From Phascolarctobacterium sp. (GTDB lineage Bacteria > Bacillota > Negativicutes > Acidaminococcales > Acidaminococcaceae): DNA of 64,000 bases. Location of the stretch: contig JAUNWI010000003.1 of assembly GCA_030540395.1 (NCBI GenBank), positions 1 to 64,000 on the forward strand. Direction: 5' to 3'. How positions within the stretch are numbered: position 1 is the first letter of the stretch; each line of letters opens with the position of its first letter. The notes under the pieces were generated by a model, which worked only from the letters and a program-made list of their open reading frames with translations, did no database searches and was not told the DNA's origin. The translations under genes and the position numbers were made by a program. This document shows, one piece after another, positions 8,564 to 17,187 of this stretch.

Positions 8564-11338
8564 TTATTGTCCGTAATTGGACTGTAAATTTAAGGTTGCA
8601 GTTTTAGCAGCTTGGCTATAGCCAGCCACCAAATAATCGGATAAACATCCCACTTCAAAGCGAGTGGGGTCTCCCACATGCTTCCTTCCATTATTAGTCA
8701 ATAAAATATCCAGTGCTCTGGCCGTGAATTTGGAGCTGTCACTCATGTGCATGACAAAAACAGCACCCTTTTTCACTTGCCCCTTCTCATAAAGGCCCTC
8801 ACGAATATTATCCATCATGGCATACAGATTTTCTGCTTCATAGTCATGAGTGGAAGTGGAGCCACTGACAATATAATCATAGCCAGCCTGCTGCAGAGCC
8901 TTAAAGCCCTTCTTGCTGATGGTCAGCGTGGGCGGACGGAACATACGGGTCAAGCTGTATTTGCCCTCCACCTTTACATCACCGGTAATTCTTGCCAGCT
9001 CGGCATAGGCTTGACGATAATCCTCCAGCTTTTCCTCAGAGTTTTGCACGCTGTATAAATGCTCATGCTTGCCAACCACAGCCATGGGCTTGTGATTATA
9101 AGTATGACAAGCGATGTCGTGACCCTCCATAGCAATGGCACGCAGGAGATTAGGATTGTTTTTCACATTACGGGCTAAGATAAAGAAGGTTCCCTTTACC
9201 CTGTGCTTGCGCAGCACATACAAAAGCTGATTGATAGCCGCATCCGTGCCCCAATCATCGAAGCCAAAGAAAATTGCCGGTCGATTGGTGTGCAACACTC
9301 CGGTGGTATCTAAAAGTCGCAGCTCCTCTTGAGTGAAGCCCAAGGTGTTGGCATCAATATTTACTGTATCCGTACCAATATACCTATCCTGAATATACTG
9401 ACGCAAGGGCATATTAGCCACATCACTATAGGAAGGACGCAAATCCTCCGGCATCTTTTCCTCTGCCACGGGCAAAGTATATGTATATTTTTCGTTGGCC
9501 AAAATGCTGCCCACACTCTTGATTGCATAAGCAGAATCATTGCGCGGATTGCGCTCCGGGTCATCCTCAAAGGACCAATAGGCAATATTATCGATTTTCT
9601 TTTCCTTCAAAAGCTGCATCACATCAGCACAAAGCAAGTCATTCGTGTAATAATCCATACGGAAGTTCACAATCCACCCCCGGCCAAGGCTATGGACAAA
9701 TTTGCCAAACAGCTCCGGCAAAACATCGTTGGCCGTGGCGTAATCCTTATGGCGACTTTGGACCATATTCACGTTTTGGCTGATGAACTTGCATCCCATG
9801 GCGGACACTGCTTCTTTCGTATAGTCCTCCACCTTGCCCCATGGCTGCTTCACCAAATGAGTCTCCACGCCAAATTTTTCCCGCAAAAGCTTGCTAGTGT
9901 CTTCGATTTGACGGCATACCGTTGCAAAGCTGCCGCTTTTCCAAGCATAAACAGCAATAGCAAGCTCGTGCCCCTCGCTCAAAGCACGGCGTAGCAACGC
10001 CTCATTAGCCGGAATATCTTTCGCTCCTACAAAGAAGGTGGCGTGAGCGCCCAACTTTTGCAAACGCTCCAGCACTGCCTTGGTGGACTCAGGACGCTCC
10101 CAGCCAGCAAAGCAGAAGGCGATGGCTGGCTCCGTGGTGAGCAGCATCCGTTGCTCCTCCGCCAGCCTGCCAGCATTTTGCTGGCGCAAAGCATCGTACT
10201 TGCTGCTAGTTTTTTGTGGCGCAGCGTGAACCACGCTGCTAGCAAAAACATCCACAGAACGCAAGCCCCGATTGCGGCTATCCTGCCACAACAGTCTCAA
10301 GCGCTCCGCTGTACGCTGCACTACACTTAACCTATCCAAGTTATGCTCTAGCACACCCAGCTTTTCTAAAGATTTATGCACCATGCTCAGACTTGCCACA
10401 GACTGCTGGGACTTTTGCGCCGGCATTGCCGGCTCTGCTAAGCGCACAGTGCGCATATTAGTCAAGGGTACGATTTTTATGCCCTGCTGCTCACAGGCTG
10501 TGAGCAGTCTGTCGGTCACATCCACAATGCTTTCGTGGCGCACCTTGGCGCCACCCGTGAGCTCAAGGCTTGGCTTCTTGTCAATGGCCGGACGTTCATC
10601 CACCTTCATAGCCTTTTGCACAATGGGCTCCATGCCTCGATTGACAACCAAGGACACAATGCTTCCCGGAGGCACACTGCCCACAAATTGGCCAGCTGCC
10701 TCCACCGTCACCAGCTTGTCCTTAGGTACAAAAACGTCGGTTTTCACGCCGCTTTTCAAGCCACAAGCAGATGCTACCTTTAACAAAGGTATCGTATTCC
10801 TTGTTTTGGGAGCTTTGAACATGCTAGGTTGAAAATTGCCGGTCACACTGAATACCTTTTGGGCCATGCACAGCTGCTTCACAGCCTCGTTTTCACTCTG
10901 CTGCTCCAGCTTGCTCAAGCCAATGAAGGTGTAATTACCCACGGCCTGCCCCTTTTTCTCCAAAATCTCCATGGATTGGGGACTCAAGGCCACATTACCG
11001 CCCTCTGCAAAAAAGGTTGCTGGAGCCCGATGCTTTTCCAGCACGTCTAAAATTCTTACCAAGGTTTCCTTGCGAGGTAAGCCGTCAAAGGTCAAAGCAA
11101 TCTCTCGTTTCCCATCCAGCTTGTGGGTCACTACGGTAGCCGCTATTATATTTTTATCCTGCAGCTTCTGCCAAGCAGCAGCGATTTCCTCATCTGCCTG
11201 ATAAGAGGAGCTCAAATCCGGCACATTGGCATAGGTGCCTGTTTTCACACCTGTATCAGCAAAAAAGTGATAGGCATAGCTTGCCAACCCCATAAACAGC
11301 ACGAGGAAAAATATTCTTAATCCAGTAGTCCATTTCAT
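8564..11338 (-). CDS. Protein with three tandem NodB deacetylase-like domains, 924 aa
   Basis: One membrane helix at about 6-26 anchors or exports the protein. Three NodB-like units follow. Unit 1 (about 78-290) has ALTFDG at 81-86 and GNYTF at 134-138: the second Asp and the histidines are lost. Unit 2 (about 402-590) has AFCFAGW at 407-413 and EGHELAIAVYAW at 455-466, also without the metal site. Unit 3 (about 687-905) has FGFDDW at 691-696, the zinc pair H745/H749 in CHTYNH, FRPP at 800-803 and VMHMSD at 862-867, so it should be active. A basic, low-complexity linker lies at about 300-400. It is transcribed between the OM barrel gene and the synthase. N-deacetylation of the polymer in the periplasm is the likely role; the two dead units may bind the chain (inference). 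Confidence 0.85.
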   Translation of the reverse strand: MKWTTGLRIFFLVLFMGLASYAYHFFADTGVKTGTYANVPDLSSSYQADEEIAAAWQKLQDKNIIAATVVTHKLDGKREIALTFDGLPRKETLVRILDVLEKHRAPATFFAEGGNVALSPQSMEILEKKGQAVGNYTFIGLSKLEQQSENEAVKQLCMAQKVFSVTGNFQPSMFKAPKTRNTIPLLKVASACGLKSGVKTDVFVPKDKLVTVEAAGQFVGSVPPGSIVSLVVNRGMEPIVQKAMKVDERPAIDKKPSLELTGGAKVRHESIVDVTDRLLTACEQQGIKIVPLTNMRTVRLAEPAMPAQKSQQSVASLSMVHKSLEKLGVLEHNLDRLSVVQRTAERLRLLWQDSRNRGLRSVDVFASSVVHAAPQKTSSKYDALRQQNAGRLAEEQRMLLTTEPAIAFCFAGWERPESTKAVLERLQKLGAHATFFVGAKDIPANEALLRRALSEGHELAIAVYAWKSGSFATVCRQIEDTSKLLREKFGVETHLVKQPWGKVEDYTKEAVSAMGCKFISQNVNMVQSRHKDYATANDVLPELFGKFVHSLGRGWIVNFRMDYYTNDLLCADVMQLLKEKKIDNIAYWSFEDDPERNPRNDSAYAIKSVGSILANEKYTYTLPVAEEKMPEDLRPSYSDVANMPLRQYIQDRYIGTDTVNIDANTLGFTQEELRLLDTTGVLHTNRPAIFFGFDDWGTDAAINQLLYVLRKHRVKGTFFILARNVKNNPNLLRAIAMEGHDIACHTYNHKPMAVVGKHEHLYSVQNSEEKLEDYRQAYAELARITGDVKVEGKYSLTRMFRPPTLTISKKGFKALQQAGYDYIVSGSTSTHDYEAENLYAMMDNIREGLYEKGQVKKGAVFVMHMSDSSKFTARALDILLTNNGRKHVGDPTRFEVGCLSDYLVAGYSQAAKTATLNLQSNYGQ

Positions 11339-11361
11339 ACTGCATACCTCACAGCTCTAGC

Positions 11362-13359
11362 TTAGAAGAAGAGGGAAACATGATTCCACAAAGTGCGCCC
11401 TTTTTTACCGGAACCCTTTTCCTCAAGGTCATAATACTCAATACCATAAATAATATTCTCGGCCAAGGTATAATACCAGCCCACACCGAAGCCTTGGAAG
11501 CCACGCATATAATCTGCCAAACCAACCATAGTATGACTGATATAGGTAGAATCAGGCTGGCTGTAGTATTTAGCAAAAATCTCATAAGTTCCCGGAACCC
11601 AAGAACGGTTGCGACCATATTTCAAGGTCACTACGTAACCGCCTGCACCGCCGGTAACACTGGTGCGCGACGAGCACAAATACATGGCCCCCACACCAAA
11701 ATTGCCAATGTAATACATGCCACCCAAAGAGCCAATAGTAGTGCTGCCATAGCTCTTAAGCTTGTCCAAAATATAAATGCCTGCCTCGGCATCATAACGA
11801 GGTTGGTTATAGGAAGCAACCAAGGCGGTAGCCTTTTGATCATCTCGCAGCTTGCCATATTCGGCGCTCAGCTTTACTTTGCTGCCACCGCTGACCTTAA
11901 TGCCATCAATGCGACCATCATAAACATTGCCATCGGCATAAAACTCACCAAAGCGTCCGCCGGTCAGCTGCACCTCTTTATATTGACCGCTGATGTACAA
12001 GCGCTCCAGATTAAAATGCTTCACATCCCGATACCAGCTCTTGTTGCCTTCACCCATGCCATAGAGGGTCCAATTGTCATCCAAGGGCTGCTCTGCATAT
12101 AAACGTACACGCACACGACTGTCAAAGAAATTGTAGGGATTATCACCCCTATGATCCACATAATTATAGCGCAGCTCCCCGCCAAATTTTGCTTCTCTTT
12201 CCTTGAGCAAACCACCGAAGGCTGCATAACGGCCTGCTTCATAACCCAAATTACGCAGCTCGGTGTCATATTCCACCATCAATTTATCTAATTCAAATTG
12301 GGCATCATAATAATTTTTGCCCCGATTCTCTTCATTTTCATGATAAGCGCGGGCAACCAGCTTGGCTAGCAGCTCCCTGCTAGGCTCGGACAAAATTTCC
12401 CTCAGCTCCGTGGGAGACAACAGGCCAAAATCACCCAGCTTAGTCAAGGATACCAAAGTCCACTCGGGCACATTGGCATTATCCTTAGCTGTGCCCGGAT
12501 AACGCAGCCCCACCTTGTGGCCATTTTCATCCACGCCAAAGAAATCCCTAGCCACACGCTGTTTTTTCGTCAGCTTGGGACGCTCTATTTTTAAATTGCG
12601 AGTATCCGTGGTACCCACAGATTTTAGAGCCGGCTTACCTTCAGGTGGATTATGTAAATCAGTTAAATCCTTTTTTTCTTTTACAGCTGTCTTGTCAGCC
12701 TTAAAAGCTAAAGTGTTTGCTAAAGCAACTCTTCTTTCTCTAACCTTAGGCGCAGTTTTGGTCTCTATTGTTGGAGAGGCTATAGCTTTAGACGCTGCCT
12801 TAGACTCGTCAGCCTTTGCTTTATTAACACTGGCAACAACCTCTTTAGTGGCTAGCTTTTTAGATAGCTCCGCCTGCTCCTTCTGAGCTCTGCCCTTGGC
12901 AGCACGCTCTCTAAAGGATGGCTCCTCCACACTGGTGTGCCCAATGATCAGAGGCGGCGCCTGCACTGCCTCTTCTGAAGCCTTGGAGGCTTGCTTTTCT
13001 GTACCAGAGGCGACCTTAGGCGCTTGTCTTTCCATGCCTGCTGCGGACTTCAGCTCCGCTTGCTTGCCCTGCATCTCCAAAATAATAGTATGCCCATATT
13101 TCACAATCAGCTTGACATTTTCAGGATATTGCTTGGCTTCGCGAGCTGAGACAATGAATGCACCCTTCATCCCCACGCTCTCTAAATAGGCCAGCGTACT
13201 ACGCAGCTCCGACAAATCAGCAATAGAGCCCACTACAGCGAATTTGCCCGCCACCAAGGCATCCATTTGCCCGGAAGCGGCCTGACTCATGACGGGACAA
13301 AGGCAAAGACTCGCCGCAAACACCATATTTGTTATTTTGCGCACAAATTGCTTCTTCAT
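11362..13359 (-). CDS. OmpM-like outer-membrane beta-barrel protein with a NodB-like N-terminal segment, 665 aa
   Basis: A signal peptide covers residues 1-27 (cleavage after SQA). Residues about 33-97 contain KGAFIVSAREAKQYPE and YGHTIILEM, which resemble the central strand-helix part of NodB domains without any metal ligand. An A/K/E-rich linker spans about 98-265. A segment at about 297-338 resembles a degenerate SLH repeat (PSRELLAKLVARA), followed by DKLMVEYDTELRNLG at 358-372, the linker pattern seen in Negativicutes OmpM porins. From about 393 on there are alternating beta-strands ending in LFF, a typical outer-membrane assembly signal. It is the second gene of the locus and could be the export pore for the polymer (inference). 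A general porin is the alternative. Confidence 0.8.
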   Translation of the reverse strand: MKKQFVRKITNMVFAASLCLCPVMSQAASGQMDALVAGKFAVVGSIADLSELRSTLAYLESVGMKGAFIVSAREAKQYPENVKLIVKYGHTIILEMQGKQAELKSAAGMERQAPKVASGTEKQASKASEEAVQAPPLIIGHTSVEEPSFRERAAKGRAQKEQAELSKKLATKEVVASVNKAKADESKAASKAIASPTIETKTAPKVRERRVALANTLAFKADKTAVKEKKDLTDLHNPPEGKPALKSVGTTDTRNLKIERPKLTKKQRVARDFFGVDENGHKVGLRYPGTAKDNANVPEWTLVSLTKLGDFGLLSPTELREILSEPSRELLAKLVARAYHENEENRGKNYYDAQFELDKLMVEYDTELRNLGYEAGRYAAFGGLLKEREAKFGGELRYNYVDHRGDNPYNFFDSRVRVRLYAEQPLDDNWTLYGMGEGNKSWYRDVKHFNLERLYISGQYKEVQLTGGRFGEFYADGNVYDGRIDGIKVSGGSKVKLSAEYGKLRDDQKATALVASYNQPRYDAEAGIYILDKLKSYGSTTIGSLGGMYYIGNFGVGAMYLCSSRTSVTGGAGGYVVTLKYGRNRSWVPGTYEIFAKYYSQPDSTYISHTMVGLADYMRGFQGFGVGWYYTLAENIIYGIEYYDLEEKGSGKKGRTLWNHVSLFF

Positions 13360-13405
13360 AAACCTGCTCCTTGTATTTCGCTTAGCCTCTTAATTAATTC
13401 GACAC

Positions 13406-14713
13406 TCAAAGGCTCCAATAAGCATATTCTTCTTTAGCAAAATCCTCTGGCTTAAAAGCGCTCTTCACATCCACAAAAAGCTTTTTGCTGCCTGCTTTAT
13501 ACAGCTTGCCAATTTCCTCCACAGACAGGCTCACAAACTCCCGATGAGCCACACATAAAGCGATGCAATCAGCATCCTGCACGGCACTCATGGGCGTAAG
13601 CTGCACACCATATTCATGCAATGCTGCCTCTTCATCCGCCCAGGTGTCAACCACATGGACACTAATTCCGTATTCAGCCAAGCGTTGAATAATATCCACA
13701 ACACGAGAATTGCGGGTGTCAGGACAATTCTCTTTAAAGGTCAAGCCTAACAGATAAATCTTGGCGTGACGCACGTCCTTATCCGCCAAAATTAATTGTT
13801 TAATTATATTGTCAGCCACAAAGGCGCCCATGCCATTGTTAATCTTGCGTCCCGCAGCGATAATCTGGGAGTGATAACCCAAAAGCTCCGCTTTATAAAT
13901 GAAATAGTAAGGGTCCACACCAATGCAGTGACCACCCACCAATCCCGGTGTAAAGCCGAGAGCATTCCATTTAGTATTCATGGCCTCAATAACATCCTTC
14001 GTGCGAATACCCATTTTTTCAAAGACGATGGCCAACTCGTTCATGAAAGCAATATTGATATCACGCTGCGCATTTTCCGCTAACTTGGCCGCCTCAGCCA
14101 CCTTGATGCTGGTAGCAGGGAATACACCCGCCTCAATAATGCGACTATACATAGCAGTCACAGCCTGCAAGGTTTCTGCATCCATACCCGAGACAATCTT
14201 CTTTATGGTAGCCAGGCGATGGACCTTGTCGCCAGGATTGATGCGTTCCGGAGAATAGGCAATCTTAAAATCCACGCCACATTTTAGTCCTGACTCACGC
14301 TCCAAAATAGGCATACAAATATCCTCGGTCACGCCAGGCCAGACCGTTGATTCAAAAACCACAATGGTTCCTTTGCTCAAATGCTGTCCCACCAATGCCG
14401 TAGCCTGCTCCACCGGAGTCAAATCCGGTGTGCAATCACTATTCACAGGAGTTGGCACAGCAACCACTACGAAATTTGCCTCCCGCAGCCTTTGTGGGTC
14501 GGCGGTGAAATCAACCTTGGCCGTTTTAATTCTTTCCGGTCCCAGCTCTTCAGTAGGGTCAATTCCCTGTTTATATAGATTTATTTTTGCTTCATTGATA
14601 TCAAAGCCTATGGTGGGCACATGCTCCGCAAAGGCCACTGCCAAAGGAAGTCCCACATAACCCAACCCAACTACAGCAACTTGAATCTCTTTTTGCTCCA
14701 AAATTCTTTCCAT
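13406..14713 (-). CDS. Nucleotide-sugar 6-dehydrogenase, TviB/WbpO type, 435 aa
   Basis: An NAD-dependent enzyme that oxidises a UDP-sugar (probably UDP-N-acetylhexosamine) to the uronic acid in two steps. The Rossmann motif VAVVGLGYVGLPLA is at 12-25, the conserved K/N pair is in EAAKLAEN at 207-214, and the catalytic Cys263 is in GGHCIGVDPYY. This last motif is nearer to TviB/WbpO/CapL enzymes than to UDP-glucose dehydrogenase, but substrate choice cannot be settled by eye. It is the first gene of the exopolysaccharide operon, 46 bases before the barrel gene, and would supply its sugar precursor. Confidence 0.92.
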   Translation of the reverse strand: MERILEQKEIQVAVVGLGYVGLPLAVAFAEHVPTIGFDINEAKINLYKQGIDPTEELGPERIKTAKVDFTADPQRLREANFVVVAVPTPVNSDCTPDLTPVEQATALVGQHLSKGTIVVFESTVWPGVTEDICMPILERESGLKCGVDFKIAYSPERINPGDKVHRLATIKKIVSGMDAETLQAVTAMYSRIIEAGVFPATSIKVAEAAKLAENAQRDINIAFMNELAIVFEKMGIRTKDVIEAMNTKWNALGFTPGLVGGHCIGVDPYYFIYKAELLGYHSQIIAAGRKINNGMGAFVADNIIKQLILADKDVRHAKIYLLGLTFKENCPDTRNSRVVDIIQRLAEYGISVHVVDTWADEEAALHEYGVQLTPMSAVQDADCIALCVAHREFVSLSVEEIGKLYKAGSKKLFVDVKSAFKPEDFAKEEYAYWSL

Positions 14714-14799
14714 GCTCTGCCTCCGGCGCTATAAACATCCATTCCCATACTCAAAAATATACCGCTGCACAAGATTTTTGCACATTCGAACTAGATTTA

Positions 14800-14830
14800 A
14801 TTTTATCATATTTATAGACAGAGTAGACAA
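14800..14830 (-). promoter_or_regulatory. Possible promoter of the exopolysaccharide operon
   Basis: On the minus strand TTGTCT (14825-14830) and an extended -10 TGATAAAAT (TAAAAT at 14800-14805) stand 19 bases apart, 87 bases before the dehydrogenase ATG. The spacing is long, so the -10 may depend on its TG extension or on an activator. Confidence 0.45.
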
Positions 14831-14862
14831 AAAATTTATTATTTTTTTCAAGCTCAAGATAT

Positions 14863-14899
14863 AAAAAGCTCGCTCTGTTACAAATGTAACAAAGCGAGC
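14863..14899 (-). terminator. Terminator of the SSS symporter gene
   Basis: A hairpin with arms GCTCGCT and AGCGAGC plus an inner pair GTTACA/TGTAAC is followed on the minus strand by TTTTT. It lies 38 bases beyond the symporter stop codon. Confidence 0.8.
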
Positions 14900-14936
14900 C
14901 AATTTTAAGTATAATTATGCATTTTCAGTATAAAAA

Positions 14937-16334
14937 CTACTTTGCAGAAGCCTCTTTTTTAGCAGGGCTGATGATTGCTACAACCACATAAGTTACGATG
15001 CACACAACCCATTCCAAATAAATAACATTGGGGAAAACGCGCACTGCGGGGCACAGCTTGTACAAAATAATAGTCAAGAGACCTGCCAGCAGTGTCCAGA
15101 AGCCTGCTGCTTTTGAGGTGTATTGGGGGAAGAACAAGGCCACGAATACAATCATCGTGAAAGCCGCTGTCAGCGCCAAGCCGATCATGATCGTGCCCAA
15201 AATACTGGAGACTGTCATAGCAAGGCCTAGGGTCAAGATGCCGCTAATCATTACGCACAGACGGGTCATCATAAGCTGCTTCTTGTCATCGCAATCAGGG
15301 TTGATGAAGCGCTTATAAATATCGCTGGAGAACAGAGTACCAGCGCTCAAGAGCAGGTTGCAGGCAGTAGAAACATCCGCAGCCCACAAAGCAGCCAAGG
15401 TAATACCGGCAACCAAAGGCTGCAAGCCCACGATTACCTGGGGCAAAGCCAAAGCAGCCTTCACCTCGGGGAACATAGCCTTAGCCACAATACCCAAGAA
15501 GGCAGCCAAAACACCTACAGGAAGCATGATGATGCCGCCCCACACGAAGCCCTTTTTAGCAGTTTCTGCATCCTTGGCGCCCAAGGAAATTTGCAGAATG
15601 CTTTGCAGGGACAGGTTAACAGTAATCAAGGTCAAGCACCAGCTGGCAATGGTCACAGGGCCAACGCCATCGATAAAGCTGAACCAAGGCACGTTGGCCG
15701 GCAAAGCTGCTGCTAGTTTGTCCATGCTACCAATTTTGTTGAACTGGATAACAGTAGCAATCAAAATACCCACATAAATCAGTACGATGTTCAAAACGTT
15801 GGACAAGGAAGCGGACCACATGCCACCGATGAAGGTAATGCCGATAAAGGTGATGGCGCTGACGATCATGCCGCTTTGGAAGTCAAAAATATCCGGCAAA
15901 ATCGCATGCAAAATGCTGCCGCCAGCAATATATTGCAGAGAAATGATAACCAGCTGAATAACGATTTGGCACAATACGCCCAAAATTACCGCGCCAGTAC
16001 CATGATGACGTTCGATAAGCTCGGTAATAGTGGTGATATTTTGCTCGCGATACTTTTTCGCCATAAACAGGCCCATAGCAATGGCGCCAAGAGCCCAGGC
16101 AATGGTGTACCAGCCGGCACTCAGGCCTACGCGGAAGGCATGCTCGGATACGCCGATGGTAGAAGCACCGCCTACAGCCAAGCCAATGATGGTTACGCAA
16201 ATCAAGGGTGCGGACAGCTTGCGTCCGGCAAGAGCATAGTTTTCATTGTTGCCCTCACTACGTTTCTTGGCATACCAGGAGATACCAAACAGAGCAGCAA
16301 TATACAATATTAAGATGACAAGGGAAACAGGCAC
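14937..16334 (-). CDS. Sodium:solute symporter (SSS/SLC5 family), 465 aa
   Basis: An integral membrane carrier with about 13 hydrophobic segments. Family features are the N-terminal region YAKKRSEGNNENYALAGRKL, GLAVGGASTIGVSEHAF, and WYTIAWALGA. The solute is not evident; SSS carriers take up sugars, proline, pantothenate, carboxylates or similar with Na+. The start is GTG at 16332-16334, chosen because AAAGGAGGA is placed 7 bases upstream. It is a single-gene unit with its own terminator at 14863-14899. Confidence 0.9.
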   Translation of the reverse strand: MPVSLVILILYIAALFGISWYAKKRSEGNNENYALAGRKLSAPLICVTIIGLAVGGASTIGVSEHAFRVGLSAGWYTIAWALGAIAMGLFMAKKYREQNITTITELIERHHGTGAVILGVLCQIVIQLVIISLQYIAGGSILHAILPDIFDFQSGMIVSAITFIGITFIGGMWSASLSNVLNIVLIYVGILIATVIQFNKIGSMDKLAAALPANVPWFSFIDGVGPVTIASWCLTLITVNLSLQSILQISLGAKDAETAKKGFVWGGIIMLPVGVLAAFLGIVAKAMFPEVKAALALPQVIVGLQPLVAGITLAALWAADVSTACNLLLSAGTLFSSDIYKRFINPDCDDKKQLMMTRLCVMISGILTLGLAMTVSSILGTIMIGLALTAAFTMIVFVALFFPQYTSKAAGFWTLLAGLLTIILYKLCPAVRVFPNVIYLEWVVCIVTYVVVAIISPAKKEASAK

Positions 16335-16646
16335 AAAAAATCCTCCTTTAAATTAATACATGCCTGTCAAAGTATGTGCAACGCCCTACTAGCGGTCGCC
16401 CCTGCGCCGCCCCATAGTGGCCTAATCGTGCAAGTCTTTAACAAGATATATTTTGTAGACATTTGTGTTTATACCACGTTTCTGCATCGTCCATACTGAC
16501 AGTCACCCCTGTGAAAGCCCCATATGGACCTGCTGATGCATACACAATGATATAAATACAGAACATATTAGCTAAATTATAGCCCATTGACCTGCATTCG
16601 TCAATGAATTCCGCAAGCTTTGTCAAGATTTTTTCACAAAAAGCAG
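16335..16646. other. Intergenic stretch without a convincing gene
   Basis: Between the symporter start and the tRNA promoter I see no gene. A minus-strand frame of 87 codons runs through it, but its start overlaps the tRNA promoter, it lacks a ribosome binding site and resembles no protein. The symporter promoter must lie here, but no clear -35/-10 pair is visible. Confidence 0.6.
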
Positions 16647-16675
16647 TTGACAAAGGGCTTTCTTTTAGGTATAAT
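16647..16675 (+). promoter_or_regulatory. Promoter of tRNA-Arg(ACG)
   Basis: Consensus TTGACA (16647-16652) and TATAAT (16670-16675) are 17 bases apart, about 28 bases before the tRNA. This is a near-perfect sigma-A promoter. Confidence 0.92.
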
Positions 16676-16703
16676 ATCGTTGTTGCTTGGTTAAGCACCA
16701 TGT

Positions 16704-16780
16704 GGCCTCATAGCTCAGCTGGATAGAGCGTTTGACTACGAATCAAAAGGTCGCAGGTTCGAGTCCTGCTGAGGTCACCA
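16704..16780 (+). tRNA. tRNA-Arg (anticodon ACG), CCA encoded
   Basis: The cloverleaf is complete: acceptor arms GGCCTCA and TGAGGTC, D-arm GCTC/GAGC, anticodon stem TTTGA/TCAAA with loop CTACGAA, T-arm GCAGG/CCTGC with TTCGAGT, then A and an encoded CCA. The anticodon ACG (read as ICG) decodes CGU/CGC/CGA arginine codons. Confidence 0.97.
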
Positions 16781-16795
16781 AACTAGATAATGATT

Positions 16796-16824
16796 GCTCG
16801 TACTTTTAAAGTGCGAGCTTTTTT
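16796..16824 (+). terminator. Terminator of tRNA-Arg(ACG)
   Basis: GCTCGTACTTT pairs with AAAGTGCGAGC and is followed by TTTTTT, 15 bases after the tRNA. Confidence 0.88.
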
Positions 16825-16933
16825 GTTGTCTGAATGCATACATCGAGCAAAAACACCACTTTTAGAAGCTAAGCTCGCACTGAAAAGTGAGAGCTTTTTT
16901 ATTGTCTAAATGCGTACATCGAGCAAAAACACA
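16796..16933 (+). repeat. Imperfect tandem copy of the tRNA terminator segment (period 77)
   Basis: The block starting GCTCGTACTT at 16796 recurs from 16873 as GCTCGCACTG. Both copies contain a hairpin, a T-run and the downstream text TACATCGAGCAAAAACAC. The period is 77 bases, close to the length of a tRNA gene. Confidence 0.8.
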
Positions 16934-16968
16934 AAAGCCCGCCTCTATTTTTGTATAGAAGCGAGCTT
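16925..16968 (-). terminator. Terminator of tRNA-Arg(CCG)
   Basis: On the minus strand AAGCTCGCTTCTAT pairs (with G-T pairs) with ATAGAGGCGGGCTT and is followed by a T-rich tail. It begins 10 bases after the minus-strand tRNA. Confidence 0.75.
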
Positions 16969-16977
16969 ATTTTTTCC

Positions 16978-17052
16978 TGGTGCGCCTGAGAGGAATCGAA
17001 CCTCCGCACACGGTTCCGGAGACCATTGCTCTATCCACTGAGCTACAGGCGC
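16978..17052 (-). tRNA. tRNA-Arg (anticodon CCG), CCA encoded
   Basis: Minus-strand cloverleaf: acceptor GCGCCTG/CAGGCGC, D-arm GCTC/GAGC, anticodon stem ATGGT/ACCGT with loop CTCCGGA, T-arm GGAGG/CCTCT with TTCGATT, then A and CCA. It decodes CGG arginine codons and converges with the ACG gene. Confidence 0.96.
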
Positions 17053-17066
17053 AATTTTACCTAGCT

Positions 17067-17095
17067 ATTATAACACAAGCGTGAAATTTATGCAA
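17067..17095 (-). promoter_or_regulatory. Promoter of tRNA-Arg(CCG)
   Basis: Minus-strand TTGCAT (17090-17095) and TATAAT (17067-17072) are 17 bases apart, 14 bases before the tRNA. Confidence 0.85.
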
Positions 17096-17111
17096 AGCTT
17101 TCTGCTATTTT

Positions 17112-17140
17112 TTGTCAGTTCCCTGTTTATATGCTACAAT
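17112..17140 (+). promoter_or_regulatory. Promoter of the thioesterase/CofE-like operon
   Basis: TTGTCA (17112-17117) and TACAAT (17135-17140) are 17 bases apart, about 47 bases before the thioesterase ATG. A second TATAAT at 17149-17154 lies just downstream. Confidence 0.82.
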
Positions 17141-17187
17141 AAAAGTGCTATAATATAGTACTGATTTAAGAGTGAAAGGATTTTGCA

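Noticed and set aside
16438..16701. 87-codon minus-strand frame before tRNA-Arg
   Set aside because: It overlaps a perfect tRNA promoter, lacks a ribosome binding site and shows no protein similarity.
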